Shown here piece after piece: positions 23,739 to 36,475 of a DNA stretch of 64,000 bases. The translations under genes were made by a program, and so were the position numbers. Source of the DNA: Przewalskia tangutica (lineage: Eukaryota > Streptophyta > Magnoliopsida > Solanales > Solanaceae). The stretch covers positions 68,564,093 to 68,628,092 of the forward strand of contig CM056738.1 of assembly GCA_029844215.1 (NCBI GenBank), written 5' to 3'. Under the pieces are notes generated by a model that saw nothing but the letters and a program-made list of their open reading frames with translations, was not told where the DNA came from and did no database searches. Numbering within the stretch: position 1 is the stretch's first letter; each line of letters begins with the position of its first letter.

Positions 23739-23950
23739 TACTAATACTCTCCGTCTCATATTAGTTGTCATATTTTTCTATTAAGCTAAATTAGATTAGA
23801 TCAACTCAATATTTTATATTTAAAATTTAGATAGTCAAACTATTTGATAAGTACTACAATTTGCAATTTTTCTCATGTTAATTTGATTTAAAATATATTT
23901 TAAAATGGTAATCAAATTCATAGAGTACTACATAAGTTAATCGATTACTT
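23739..23950. mobile_element. Stowaway-like MITE remnant
   Basis: Starts ACTCTCCGTCTCATATTAGT, a typical Stowaway/mariner MITE end, and continues AT-rich with TAGATAGTCAAACTATTTGA. The opposite terminal repeat is not visible, so it is probably truncated. 23951-24150 shows nothing else. Confidence 0.45.
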
Positions 23951-24150
23951 ACATAGGAAATAGTCAATTAATAATTACTGCTAGAATTGAGATTTCAATT
24001 TCTTCCAATTTTACAAGAGCGGAGAAATATTTGAAGTCATTTGAGCCACGTAGTCAGAATCAGAAACCAAAACAATAGATATCCGAAAAAGAAGAAAGTA
24101 AAAGTTGCATCCTTGACGACAGTTGCAGCACGTCGCAGCTTCATAGGCCA

Positions 24151-24544
24151 TAGCCTCCTCCCTCTTCTACCACCCTTTCTGCGAGTACTATCGGGTGGGG
24201 ATTGGAGTCACATCTCTGAATAAAGAATTAGCGACAGTTAACTTTTTGCTGTTATTCGAAGGGTGGTAAGCTTTAAGCAAACAAAGCATGAAAGCATTTG
24301 GCACTAGCAAATGTAATACGGGATATCATAGATGAAATGGAATACAATGACTGCTACAAATCAAGGAAAAAGGACCACAAGAGAATCGACGAAACGTCAG
24401 ACGGCTTCAATTACCTAAACGTTCAATTTTAATTCCAGATCGTGCAAGAGCTCTGAGGGCGAACTGGGCACCAGGACCAGGAGTCTTAGTCTTGTTGCCT
24501 CCTGTAGCCCTAAGCTTAATGTGAAGAGCATTAATCCCGAGCTC
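24151..24544 (-). pseudogene. RPS14: 40S ribosomal protein S14 (uS11) gene fragment, broken
   Basis: Two adjoining exons remain on the minus strand. Exon A (24544-24415) encodes ELGINALHIKLRATGGNKTK, then TPGPGAQFALRALARSG and IKIERL, and ends at a GT donor. In working plant proteins the last part is RSGMKIGRI. After an intron of about 199 bases, exon B (24215-24151) carries the C-terminal coding sequence for DVTPIP and RKGGRRGRRL. One G is missing at its start and one C is extra before the Asp codon of TDSTRR, so the frame is lost. The expected stop after RRL is replaced by Trp. Upstream exons are absent. The protein is a small-subunit ribosomal component. Keeping an intron means this copy came from DNA, not from mRNA. 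Confidence 0.88.
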
Positions 24545-24875
24545 CTGTTGATCAATAATTTGTTAATGATCATTCCAAATGGTCCAGACTCCAGAGTAAA
24601 CAGCAAAACTGAAATTTCATATACTAGATTAGAAGTACAACAAATGCTAGAAAGATAAACTTAATTCAACAGATTCTGCATTCAGTCTTCACAAAAGTAA
24701 AAATAGGTCTAGTTAATCAATATAGCTCATATATACGTGCTATTTATTGACAGGACATGCATCATGCATGCTTGTGTGGTCTGTAAAAAGAATACGCATT
24801 ACTTCAAGCAAGATCGTGTACTTTGATGACATAATTAAACACTGAAAAAAACAAAAATTAGCTAGATACGGGTAT
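24545..24875. other. No feature seen
   Basis: AT-rich sequence between the ribosomal protein fragment and the copia LTR. The expected preceding exons of the S14 gene were looked for on the minus strand and not found. Confidence 0.5.
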
Positions 24876-25407
24876 TGTTAAACCTGTTTGGAATTTGACG
24901 ACCCAAACCCGTCTAACCAGAAAACAATAAATCGGCTAAGAAATAAATAATGCGCGCACACATAGATTTATAGTGGTTCATCCTCAATGCGAGAGCTACG
25001 TCCACTTGCCGCTGCAGATTGTTTCACTATAATAGAGTTTTCAGTTTACAATCTCTCTTATGTCTCTCTCCTTCGGCTATTTACATCTTAACCGACTATA
25101 CACAAAAGAAAGAACTCTCAAACTCCTTTTTTGGATGGATCGATAGATGGTACGACGCCCTGATTTATATAGCCAAAACTAAGGCAACATAATACAAGCC
25201 TAAAATTCCGAAGATACCCTCCACTAATTAATATTAGGGTTTAGCCCCGCCGCCCTACTTCCTCGAGAAAGGATTTTTCCACCGCACTTTAAACAGTCGA
25301 TTATAATCAGCCGATTATAACCGCCTTTATAACAGCCGATAACGTCAACCGATTACGCGTAGGGTCTTCAGAGTGTAGGTAAATGAATTAGGCTCCACAA
25401 CTCAACA
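24876..25407 (-). repeat. Copia 3' LTR, 532 bp
   Basis: Minus strand from TGTTGAGTTGTGGAGCC to GGTTTAACA. It has a TATA-like stretch (plus strand TTTATATAGCC near 25162) and inverted ends TGTTRA/TYAACA. Confidence 0.82.
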
Positions 25408-25548
25408 ATCTCCCACTTGGAGACTAATTCAACCATTTGTCTTCATCTGCAGTAGGGACTTCGATTCTCATCCAAAGAGTCCAACTGAAGTTGCACAAAA
25501 CTTCAGTTTATCATTCGGCACGACCTTAGTCAGCATGTCGGCTGGATT

Positions 25549-25885
25549 CTAACTTTCTGGGATCTTCTCAAGTACTAACACTCCATCTTCTAAAGACGAT
25601 CTGATGAAATGATACCGGAGTTGTATATGCTTCGTTCGAACATGGTAGACCGGGTTCTTTGCCAAATGAATGGCACTCTGGCTATCACAGAATAGCACAC
25701 CCCCCGTGGTCTCGATCCAATTCCTGTAGAAAAGCTCGTACCACATCATCTCATTTGTGGCCTCCGTCACAAAAACATACTCAACCTCACAGCTAGAGAG
25801 AGCTACTATTTTCTGCAACTTTGAAACCCAACAGATGGCAGTACCTCCGAAGGTGTAAACATACCCGGACGTACTCTTTCTGCTA
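25549..25885 (-). pseudogene. Copia RNase H fragment
   Basis: Minus-strand reading gives DSRKSTSGYVYTFGG, then KIVALSSCEVEYVFVTEA, CDSQSAIHLAKNPVYHVR and TKHIQLRYHFIRSSLEDG, the standard C-terminal RNase H block of Ty1/copia polyproteins. The catalytic Asp of the CDSQSA segment is kept. The family form of the earlier motif is ALSTTEAEY, here ALSSCEVEY. The reading frame is open over this part but lacks integrase and reverse transcriptase, so it is a truncated relic of pol. The enzyme would have removed RNA from the replication hybrid. Confidence 0.88.
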
Positions 25886-25892
25886 TCAACAT

Positions 25893-28800
25893 TGTCACGC
25901 CCTTTTTCGACCGCGACATTCTTTTAGCGAATCCTGCTACTCGTTAGAAATAAAATAAAATGCTAAAGGGTGCTAAAATGCTAAAAAAGATGCTAAAAGT
26001 GTTAAGTAGGGTGCTAAGGTGCTAAAAGACTGCTAAAATGCTAAAGGGCTAGAAATAATGCTAGAGGGTTCGCGGAGTCGCCACCTAATTAGTTTGGGTG
26101 AATTAGGACACCTAAATGTTAACTATGTTAAAGTCAACATTAACTCCATTTTAATGGTAACTAGTATGAGATTCTGGATAAGGGTTCTTTATTAATCTAG
26201 AGGGAAGGGATTAGGCACCCTCTAAGATCCGCTAACTTGCGGTTGTCCTGCCAAACCTAGGGTAAATTATTATGCTATAGAAAATACGTGTTTAAAAGAA
26301 TCTGCAAGAACTTTATGAAAGAATGCATTTTTTGATAAAAGATTTATAAGACTAATGCTACAAAATATACGTGCAGCTTGAAGTGTGCATTTATATTGTT
26401 TACGAAAATAAATGATGTAACAATTGATGTGTTTACTAAAGATATGCATTTCATTTTCAAAATCGATTTTGATTAACATATGCATGGTATGATATAAAAG
26501 ATGCTATTTTTTACAATTGATAATAAGAAGATACTTTTATTATGAAAATAAATTATAATGTCATTAAGTGATTTATGAGAAAATCAACTTCTTTTGTTAT
26601 GCATTAACTTCATGATTAGATATGCAAATTAAATTGTTAGGCTAGACATGCATATCAAGCCTAGGAAGACCAAATTTCTAATATCCAATTACTTTCTAAT
26701 TATTGATTCAAGGTTTGACTATTCTAGGTGTCCTGCTAATTAGAGTAGCATTAGTCAAATAATTACAATAAATAAATGGGGTGAGGTAGGAAATTAAAAG
26801 AAGACTCGAAGAATGGCGATGTAATTCGCCGGCGGGTTGGAATTTTCGATGCAGATAGAGAAATGCACATAGATGCGGGTCTTCATTTGTTGTAGCTTGT
26901 GATGAGTCTCGCCATGAGACTCTTCATTTTTTGCTCCAATGCATTTCTTGTAAGAAAATAAGAAAAAGAAAAGGATTAGAAGTTGTCCAAATATTTATTT
27001 ATTAATACAAATAGGCAAGATTTATATAAACTAAAACGGGAATATAGTGTAATTTAATAATATCAATTCCCAATCGGCAGATCCAAGCAATACAGACTCA
27101 AACATTGTTCAACTTGAGTTTTGGTTACAAGCAGCAATACAGGCAGGAGCGAATAAATTTAAAGTATCCAAAATAAGAAATTGAACACGGCTGATTGGAA
27201 GAGTAAGACATTTATCATACATGGACCTAGACACACGATTTCTAGTTAACCTTGGACAGTTACCATGCTCAGCAGATTTACACATGCTATAACACAACCA
27301 CACACCAAAGCATACTAGGAAAACTGAGGGGACTCAATAAGCACAACATGCTTCAATGCTGAGTCATTGGTAAATTGTTTAAACAGGTGACTCAAGAGTT
27401 GTACAAGATTCAAAGAGCAGATGCAAAGTCTACTTAGACAAGAGTTGTACAAGATCCATCCTAACATGCTTCACATTAGTTTAACACACAAATTGCACCA
27501 ACGTTCCGCAAGCAACAGACATCGTAAAAATCATAAAAATGCAAATTTAAATAGAAAGTTGGAAAAGTGATGAGTTTACCTTCTCCGGGCAGCGAACCGA
27601 GACAGCGTATCAAGTCGTCGGTCCACTCAGAAGATTTGTTGTGATGCGATTAAAAGGGCAAAGCTTTTGATTTGAAAATAGTTGTTGGCTCATGACTGAT
27701 ATTGTAACGAAGAAAGAGTTTCGAATTTCCTACTCTTAGACTGCTAATTTTCGGATGCTGAGTGGTTAACCGACAGACTGCTCATTTTTTCGACTGCCTC
27801 TTGCCTATTTTTCTCCCAATTTCTGGATGTTGGTTCATAGGCTGCTAAAATTTCCGATTTGCTTCCCCTTCATTGTTAATTTTTCTTGATTTTGAGGAGG
27901 TTCCTCTGTGTAAAACTCCCTCTCTCTGCATGTGTATATTGATTGGTTTATATAGTCTCAACTCTGGGTTCTAAAATTGGTAGGCTTTGATGATGATTTT
28001 GGGCTGATTTGAAGAAGATTTGTCATGGTTTTGAGATTAATTTTGTACAATTTTTGGACTGTTTTTGTATTATTGATTAAGGTATGAGAGCAGGGTTGTA
28101 AATGGTAAGTTTCAATTTGGTAATATTGGGGCTGATTTGTTAGCTGTGTTGGTGCAAGATTCGTCGGATTCTCCGGCGAGAATCCCGACTGGCGATGGGA
28201 GCGAGGTGCAGTGAGTTGGTTGCTAGGGTTCTGTTTTGGAAGAGAAGGGGAAAATGAAGGGGCAGTGGGTTTCTAAAGGGACGTTTGGGCTTGCGGGTCG
28301 TGGGCTGCTAATTGGACTTGGGCGAAATTATGGGGCTTGTGGGCTGGTAGTTATTGTTTAATTAGGTAGAGTTTTAAGTGTATTTGTTTTAGTGGTAAAT
28401 GAGTGGGGTTCAAATTATTAAATTATTTTAATACCACCTTAGGTGCTTTATTAGTCTTAACTTAGATTTAAATTATTACAATAATAAATGCGGACGTGCT
28501 AATTAATTAGTGCTTAATGTTTTATAATGCGATGTCATTATTAAAATATTATTTATTATACATGTTTTGCGATGTTAAATTAAAATTGAATGGAGTTTTA
28601 AATTGTTTATGCAATTGCTTTGGGTTTTAATAAATGTAGCTATAATTTGAAGGGATGCTTGATGCGACGCTATTGTTAAATTATTTATTTTATGTATTTA
28701 TTTATTTATTTATTTATTTGTCATTAAGAATTGTTTGAGTTTTAATTAATAGAAAATAGTGCTTAAATTATGAATAATATTCATGACATTGTTTGTTATT

Positions 28801-28981
28801 AAAATGGCGAATGCGGACGTGAGACTCAAGGTGTAAAAAAATGCGATGTCATTATTAAATCGTGTATTAATGTTTTATTGTTGCATTTTATTATTATAAA
28901 ATTATTAAAAAATTATTTTGAAACATTAGTGTAATTTTATAGTTAATGGTTGGACGAGAGGGTCAAAATTGGGTGTCAACA
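25893..28981 (-). repeat. Tat-type 3' LTR, 3.09 kb
   Basis: On the minus strand it runs from TGTTGACACCCAATTTTGAC to GGGCGTGACA, the usual limits of Tat/Ogre LTRs. A TATA-like word (GACTATATAAACC on the minus strand, near 27945) probably marks the promoter. Near its 3' end (25955-26065) lies a run of GCTAAAAT/GTGCTAAA words about 9-10 bases apart. ORFs at 26270-26485 and 27109-27303 are by-products. Confidence 0.85.
28695..28719. repeat. (TTTA)n microsatellite
   Basis: Short tetranucleotide run inside the Tat 3' LTR. Confidence 0.9.
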
Positions 28982-29312
28982 ACTTGTCTCTCTTTGTATG
29001 GAGATGATGAAAGAGTCTTCAGACAAAGACGTTGACTTATAGCCAATTTTGTCTCGATCATCAGAATTAAAAATATTGGTCAATTAAGACAAGGCTGACG
29101 CAATTTCAAAATTTATGACGACACTGGGCTACCATGGTCAAACACTAAGGAGGGCTGACGCGGACTCAAAATTTGTCTCAGTGTCGAGTTATGACAATAC
29201 TGGGCTACCATGGTCAAACACCAAGGCGGGCTAACGCGGACTCAAAATTTGTCCCAGTGTCGAGTTATGACGACACTGGGTCGACGTGATGTTAAAATAA
29301 AATGGCTTGAGC
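28982..29312 (-). repeat. Tat element polypurine tract and 76-bp tandem repeat
   Basis: The minus strand just before the LTR is purine-rich (CAAAGAGAGACAAGT), fitting a polypurine tract. A 76-bp unit starting ATGACRAYACTGGG repeats at 29115, 29191 and, partly, 29267. It is part of the 3' non-coding region of the Tat element. Confidence 0.8.
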
Positions 29313-30049
29313 ATAGGTGTCACGACCCGACCCCGGGCCCGCGACTGGTGCCCTACCTGGGCACCCTTACAGGTATACATCAGAGATAATCTGCGGAACA
29401 TACATGAAACTTATAAAATAAATCAACAAGAAATAAACAACAGGTTAGCCGATAAGGCTACCTCCCTGGACGCATATACATATACATAACCAAACGCAGC
29501 TACATCATTCTTCTTTACAAACCGACCCACAAGATATGACTACAGACCTCTAAGAATTTCAACTGTGGCGGGACAGGGCCCCGCCATACCCCTGAATGTA
29601 CATAAATCTACAACATCAGGGAAACCGTACCTAAAAGATAAGCCTCCGAAGTGAAAGAAGCTTCTTCCCAAAAACTGAACAAAGATCCTAAGAGCAAGGA
29701 TCACCAACCTGTGTACCTAATACTTGCGGGCATGAACGCAGCCCCGAAGAAGTCGATAACAACAGTGCAGTATGGAACATAAATAAGGTACAGTAAGCAA
29801 ATCATAAATGTACAAAAGAATGACAGGGGCAAGTATAAAAAGGGTAAATACCAGATCCTACCGTGTCATTACAATCTCGTGAACTTTATCGCACTTTATT
29901 ATCTTTTCCTATTTCAATAAGAGTTATAGTAAACACATATAACTTACGTATCTTGCATAACATAATTCGGCCCTTTATGGAGGGACGCCTCATTTTGGAG
30001 TTCACTTTGATTATCCATACGTGATAATGTAAACAGGCCCATTTGCGGG

Positions 30050-30460
30050 ACACGACGAGTCATAAATATCTCCCCACGAAGGTATACTGTCCGGCCCATT
30101 GTGGAACGCGATAAAGTCATGTAAGTCTGCCCATAAAGGTATACTGCCCGGCCCATTCCTGGGACGCGATAAAGTCATATAGTCTGCCCATAAAGGTATA
30201 CTGCCCGGCCCATTTCTGGGACGCGATAAAGTCATGTAGTCTGTCCATAAAGGTATCCGGCCCATTTTTGGGACGCGATAAAGTCATAGTCTGCCCATAA
30301 AGGTATACTGCCCGGCCCATTTCTGGGACGCGATAAAGTCATGTAGTCTGCTCATAAAGGTATACTGCCCGGCCCATTTCTGGGACGCGATAAAGTCATG
30401 TAGTCTGCCCATAAAGGTATACTGCCTGGCCCATTTCTGGGACGCGATAAAGTCATCTTT
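30050..30460. repeat. 57-bp LTR minisatellite
   Basis: Seven to eight copies of a 57-bp unit with AAAGGTATACTGCCCGGCCC and GGGACGCGATAAAGTCATG. Units start at 30081, 30138, 30195, 30252, 30302, 30359 and 30416; one lacks 7 bases. The 60-85 codon ORFs here are by-products of the array. Confidence 0.95.
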
Positions 30461-31640
30461 ACATAACATTTTAAATCATCTTTTCCTTTCTTCTTAGGTC
30501 GTTATAACAACTTCCCATAAAGCTATTATAACAACCTTTCACTTTAGAGAACTTAAGGCACTTTTATTTCTTTTTACATTAGGGAAAATTAAACCCAAAA
30601 GTACTACGTACATACATACTTAAAAAGAATCATAAAACTCCTTCTCTTTTTAAATCCATAAACTTCTTCTTTTGAAAACTCAAGTTACATTCGCTTTTTG
30701 AAATCAAGCCGCTTAACTTTTGAAATAATTCATGGCAACCAAACTTTTTAAATCAAGTCACTCCTTCCTTTAAGAATCAAGTCCCATAACTTGAAAAATA
30801 AAGTCTCATAACCTTTTTAGAAATCAAGGTTCATAGTCTTAAAACTTCATAACATAAACCCTTTTAATTTAAGTAACATATACTTTTATGAGTTGTGAAT
30901 AGGTTATACTCGTTTATAATGATCTTATTAAAGCAGTCATGATCTAGAAAATGTAATACAATTTTGTCTTATCTTAGTTTCTATGCAGATGGAGAATTCT
31001 ACTCATTTTAATATAATTGATTGTCGATATATTTTCTTTTATTAACGCTGCAATGACTTGTTCGATACTTATTCTCATTCGTGCAGTAAATTAGCAAAGT
31101 CAACTCGACTCCAAATACTTCCTAACGACTCTTACCAACATCCCCCATAAGACTTGATAAGAACTTAGGATAACTTAGACCTACCTTTTACATAGAGTAA
31201 ATCAACATACGTACCTCTTAACTTCTAAGAGTATAAGGAATCATGAAATAACACCACATGTATATTTCACAGATAGAACATGCCAAAAGAAGGAAGAGGT
31301 TCACATACCTCGCGACGATTATCGACAAGTAGCAAAATGTTCTAAAGTACTATAACCTTGCTTGGTTTTCCACCCTTTAAGTAGAATACGCTATACATAG
31401 TACTTCAACCTATAATGGCTATTGTTACACCCCGAAATTCCGGGACATGAAAGAGAGAATAGATGCGAGAACACAGGACTTGAAGATTTGTACGAAAGAA
31501 AGAAGTGTCTTTCCAACGGAAAATCTTCCGAACGTCGAAAAGGAAAAATGTTCATTGGTGAGAATTATATTCTCAAAATACATTAATTGAGGAATATGGA
31601 ATGTATTATCATTATGGAAATTTGTTTTTACGGATTTGAT

Positions 31641-31922
31641 CACGTGGGGCCCACCCGAGGAATTTTACGTTTTGTGGGACCCACGAGGGTTACGGAATTT
31701 TATGGACGAATGGGAGGGCGACACGTGGCACCCCCCCCCCCCCACACAATGGTCTTGGACGAAAATTACAAGGGTTAAATGGTCATTGACCATTGAAGAT
31801 GAATAAGTCTTCAAGCTTGAGATTGTTGACTTGTCAACTTGTCCACTTGGCTAGTTATCCAAGTGTTCTTCATCCTAGCCTCACATTTGTTATAATCTAA
31901 GCCCTCCATTGTATTATATATA
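31641..31922 (+). promoter_or_regulatory. LTR promoter with two G-box words and a TATA box
   Basis: CACGTGGGGCCCACC (31641) and GACACGTGGCACC (31720) lie about 270 and 190 bases before TATATATA (31915-31922). CACGTGGC is an abscisic-acid response core, and GGGCCCAC is a TCP-type site. A 13-C run follows the second word. The same layout recurs in the other LTRs. The promoter role is inferred from motif and position. Confidence 0.5.
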
Positions 31923-33231
31923 CACTACACTAGTTCAAGACTAAGTCTCCAACACTTAGAAAAAATCACAACATTCTTGTTCTTCATGTGTGCTCTCGGG
32001 TTTGTCAATTCCCACACAAAAAAAAATTGTAATTTTGGTTCTTTATTCACAAGACTTTAACCCAAGGTACCTAAGGGTATTGTAAGGATATCTCAATAGA
32101 AAGATTTCGGAAAAACGACGTTTTCACGTTAGTCGCAAGGCGAAAACCTAAGTCGTTTTCCTAGTTTTGGATTGGAAATGGAAGAGAAGTTGGTTGTGAA
32201 CTTCTAAGGGCTTAAAATAGAGGATTGGAGCATAAAGTAAAGGAGCTACGAATTGCTAAGGAGCGACTTTGAATCTTGGATTTTATAAGGAGTAAAGGTA
32301 ACAATTCTTGTCGTTTTAGCAATTAAAGATTACTATTGTTGTAGCTTTGGATATTAGCAAGCATGAGGTATATATTATGAAGTTTGATAAGTGTATTGAC
32401 TATTGGAACCCTAACCCGAAAACTAGTATGTTTAGCCCTTAAGATTGTAATTCAATTTGGTTACTAGTTTAGTCGCCACATGTTATACAAAGAAGGAATT
32501 ATAGTTGTTGAAGTTGTTTATGACTATATAACATGTTAGACCTAAGAACTTGGTTTGGAAAAGAATTGGAAAAGACTTTGAGTTGTTGTTTATGTTAGCC
32601 GAGAATGGCTTTAAATATGGAACTAGTTTCGTATTAATTTGTGGGGCAGAATTTTACACGTCCTGTTAAGGCGTGTAATCCCCTTTGGTTAGCTGAATTG
32701 TTGGGCCTTAAAAGTGGCGTTTGGTTATTGATTTTCGGGCCTTGAAAAAGGTGGAAAAGTATGTAGAAACAAAGGAAGTGATGTCCGATTTTCCGTAGAA
32801 TTTAGTGACTTTGCACTTAGAATATTCTACGTTTGAAGCTAGAGGTTAATGGACGTATTGTGGCCATTATAGGTTGAAGTACTAAGTATAGCGTATTCTA
32901 CTTGAAGGATGGAATAGCTATCAAGGTTGAAGTACTTTGGAGCATTTTGCTACTTGTCGATAATCGTCGCGAGGTATGTGAACCTCTTCATTTTTTTGAC
33001 ATGATTCTATGTATGGGATATACATGTGGTATTATTTCATGTTTCCTTCTACTCTTAGAAGTTAAGAGGTATGTATGTTGATTTACTCTATGTAAAAGAT
33101 ACGTCTAAGTTATCCTACGTTCTTACCAAGTCTTATGGGGGATGTTGGTAAGAGTCGTTAGGAAGTATTTAGAGTCAAGTTGACTTTGCTAAGTTACTGC
33201 ACGAATGAGAATAAGTATCGAACAAGCCACT

Positions 33232-36200
33232 TGTCACGACCCGACCGGTTCGCGATCGTGCCCTACCCGGGCACCTGCCTGTATACATCGTGAGAATAGC
33301 AATGAACATACATGAAACTTATAAAATAAAATAACGACAGATTAAACCACAGGTTAGCCGATAAGGCTACCTTCCTGAACACATATACATATACATAACA
33401 ACAACAGTTACATCCCTTTCTTTTTATTTTACAAACCGACCCACAATATGTAACTACAGCACTTAAGAATTATAATCACAAGTGACAGGGCTCGCCATAC
33501 CCTGAATGTACATAAGTCTACCACATCGGAAACCGTACTAAAAGACAAGCCTCCGGAGTGAAAGCGGCTTCTTTCCAAAATCAACAGAGATCCTAAGAGC
33601 AAGGATCACCAACCTGTACCTATCACTGCGGCATTTAACGCACTTCGGGCGGGTCGATAACAAAAATTTAGTATGGAATAGAAATAAAATGCAATAACCA
33701 AATCATATCCGTATAAAAGAATGTCCTTTTACTCTCAAATCAATCATATATTAACCGCTCTTTCCTTCTTTCGATAAGATTTAACAACATATTCTTACAT
33801 ACTTACTTAAGAGTTTAATCCACTTTTTCACATAACTTACATATCTTACATAACATAATCCGCCCATTTATGGACACGGTGCATCGATGAATCATGTGAC
33901 ATAATCCGCCCGCGGCTCTGATTATCGTGGAATCATGTTGCATAATCCGCCCGCCGCGGCCTTGCATCGTGGAATCATGTAAGATAATCCGCCCGCCGGG
34001 CCTGCATCGTGGAATCATGTAGCATAATCCGCCCGCCGTGGGCTCGGTGCATCGTAGAATCATGTAGCATAATCCGCCCGCCGCTGGGCTCGGTAAGATG
34101 ACGTAACCCGCCTATGCGAGGCTCGGGGTAATATGGCGTAATCCGCCTACGTGTAGGCTCGGTGTATCTCATAACGTAATCCGCCTATTTGTAGGCTCTG
34201 GTATTTCATAACGTAATCCGCCTATTTGTAGGCTCCTGTGTATTGCATAACGTAATTCGCCTATTTGTAGGCTCGCAGTGATTTTCCTTACATAACATTT
34301 TCAAACCATCTTTTCACTTCTTCTTAAGTCGTCATAACAACTTCCCATAAAGCTATTATAACAACCATTCATTTTAGAGAACTTAAGGCCCTTTATTCTT
34401 GCAACATTAGGGAAACTAAACCCAAAAATACTACGACATACATACTTAAAAAGAATCATAGAACTCCTTTCTTTTAAAGCTCAAGTCACATACTCTTTTG
34501 GAAGCCATCTCCTTATCTTTTGAAATAAATTAAGCCATACTTTGTAAAATTAAGTCATTTCCACTTATAAAATCAAGGCTTATAGCCTTAACACCTCGTA
34601 GCATACACTCTTTCAAATCATGTCGCTTATACTTTAGAAATCAAGTCCCATAACTTGAAAAATAAAGTTTCATAATCCTTTAAAGAAAATCAAAGTTCAT
34701 AGTCTTAAAACTTCATAACATACATTCTTTAAAGTCCAATTACTTATACTTGTAAAATCATGTCATCTACACTTTTAAAACCAATCCCCTTTTCACATAT
34801 AAATTCAAGTCATTTTCAAACATAAAAATCAACTTACATACTTACTTTAAATAAATCAAGATACATAGCTTGAAATCAAATCTCATAATTTCCTAACCAT
34901 TCTTACCAATATCTCCCAAGGCTTGGTAAGGACTTAGGACAATTTAACATACTTAATTTAGAGTCAACAATGTGGATACTTCTTAACTTCTAAGAGTAGA
35001 AGGAATCTTAAAATGTTATCACATGGATATTTCATACGTAGGATCATGCCAAAGAAAGAAGAGGTTCACATACCTCGCGACGATTGTCGACAAGTAGCAA
35101 AATGCTCCAAAGTACTTCAACCTTGAGCTATACCATTCTTCAAGTAGGATACGCTATACTTAGTACTTCAACCTATAATGGTCACCATACGTCCATTAAC
35201 CTCTTATTTCAAACGTAGAATATCCTAGGTGCTAAGTCACTAAATTCTACGGAAAATCGGACAAAGACCTCCTTTGTTTCTACTCACTTTGCCACCTTTT
35301 CAAGGTCGAATACAATAACCAAACAGCCCCAATTGGCTCACAACAATATGAAGGTAGTCCAATACAAATGAATAACTAAATGACCCCAATTGGCTCACAA
35401 TTTAGAAAGTAGTCCAATACAAATGAATAACAAACTAAAAGTACAAATTCGGCCACCTTAAGTTCAACAATACCAATTCTTAACCAATTTACAATTCAAT
35501 CCAAATTGGTAGCATATCAAGATATCAAGTCGCATTTGATCATATAAACCGTAATCTTCAAGTAATTAACATGCGACTATTCTAAAAACGATCAAATTGT
35601 AATCCAACTTAACATGCCTACATTACATTTCGAACTTCCAAGACCACAATCGATCTATAATCCTTATAAACTTCAACTTAACAACTTCATGCTAGCAACA
35701 TGCAAAGCTAACAACAACAATATAAATATATAATCTTGTAACACTTTTAAAAGACAAGATTATACCTTAACGATTCTTAATCCAATTCCAATCCGAAGTC
35801 GCTCCTTAGTAGTTTAGAACCTCTCCAAGACACTTCAATCCGTTTGTTGAGACCCTTAGAACCATACCAACAACTTTCCTTCAAACTTCCAATCCAAAAC
35901 CTAGAAAGCCACTAGGTTTTCATTTTGCGACTAATACGAAAACTCTCTTTTTCCGAGATTTTTCTATTGAGATATACTTACATAACACTCATGAACCTTG
36001 TTTTAAAGTGGGGGAATTATTGGACAACAATTGAAAATTTTCCTTTGGAACCCTAGGTTGGCCGAGAGCTCCCTTCCATGCTCATCCAATTTTTCTTGAA
36101 AATTTGTTAAGTGTTAAGCCTTGTCTTGCACTAGGGAGCTTATATAAATAAATGGAGGGTCAAGATTAGAACAAATGGGTGGTTTGGATGCTTTTCACAT

Positions 36201-36475
36201 GGATCAAGCCAAGTGGCATTGACCTAGTCAACAATGTCATGCTAAATGTCTTTGCAAGACTTGATCTATTAATTTGTGGTCAAAAGACCATTTTCTCCAT
36301 CACATTTTCGTCCAAGACCATTAAGGGGGGTGACACGTGTCGCCCTCCCGCTCGTCGCAATATTTCATTTTCCGACAAATTCCAAAATTCCGATAAATTT
36401 TACTCGTCTCAAACCTTAACCTTTGAGTTCTTACGTACGTTCTTAAAACATGTCCTGTAAGTACGGGGTGTAACA
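33232..36475 (-). repeat. 3' LTR of the minus-strand element
   Basis: Plus strand TGTCACGACCCGACCGG to GTACGGGGTGTAACA. Compared with its partner it has many 1-3 base losses, most in GC-rich runs and in every unit of its array. Confidence 0.93.
33845..34275. repeat. LTR minisatellite, 48/39-bp type, degraded copy
   Basis: About six units with CATAATCCGCCCGCC and ATCGTGGAATCATGTA, then five with CGTAATCCGCCTATTTGTAG. Every unit has CCGCC where the partner LTR has CCGGCC. Unit lengths are therefore a little shorter and uneven. Confidence 0.9.

Larger units (their letters stand above)
24876..25892 (-). mobile_element. Ty1/copia element, 3' end only
   Basis: The minus strand reads from a pol fragment into a polypurine junction (AGTGGGAGAT then TGTTGAG) and an LTR. 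The rest of the element is missing because the Tat-type LTR begins at 25893. The left flank is GGTAT; no matching duplication is in the window. Confidence 0.85.

Noticed and set aside
30011..30469. Regular spaced repeats that could suggest a CRISPR array (also 33845-34275, 38330-38790, 48005-48455)
   Set aside because: There are no unique spacers; whole units repeat. These are LTR minisatellites in a plant genome.
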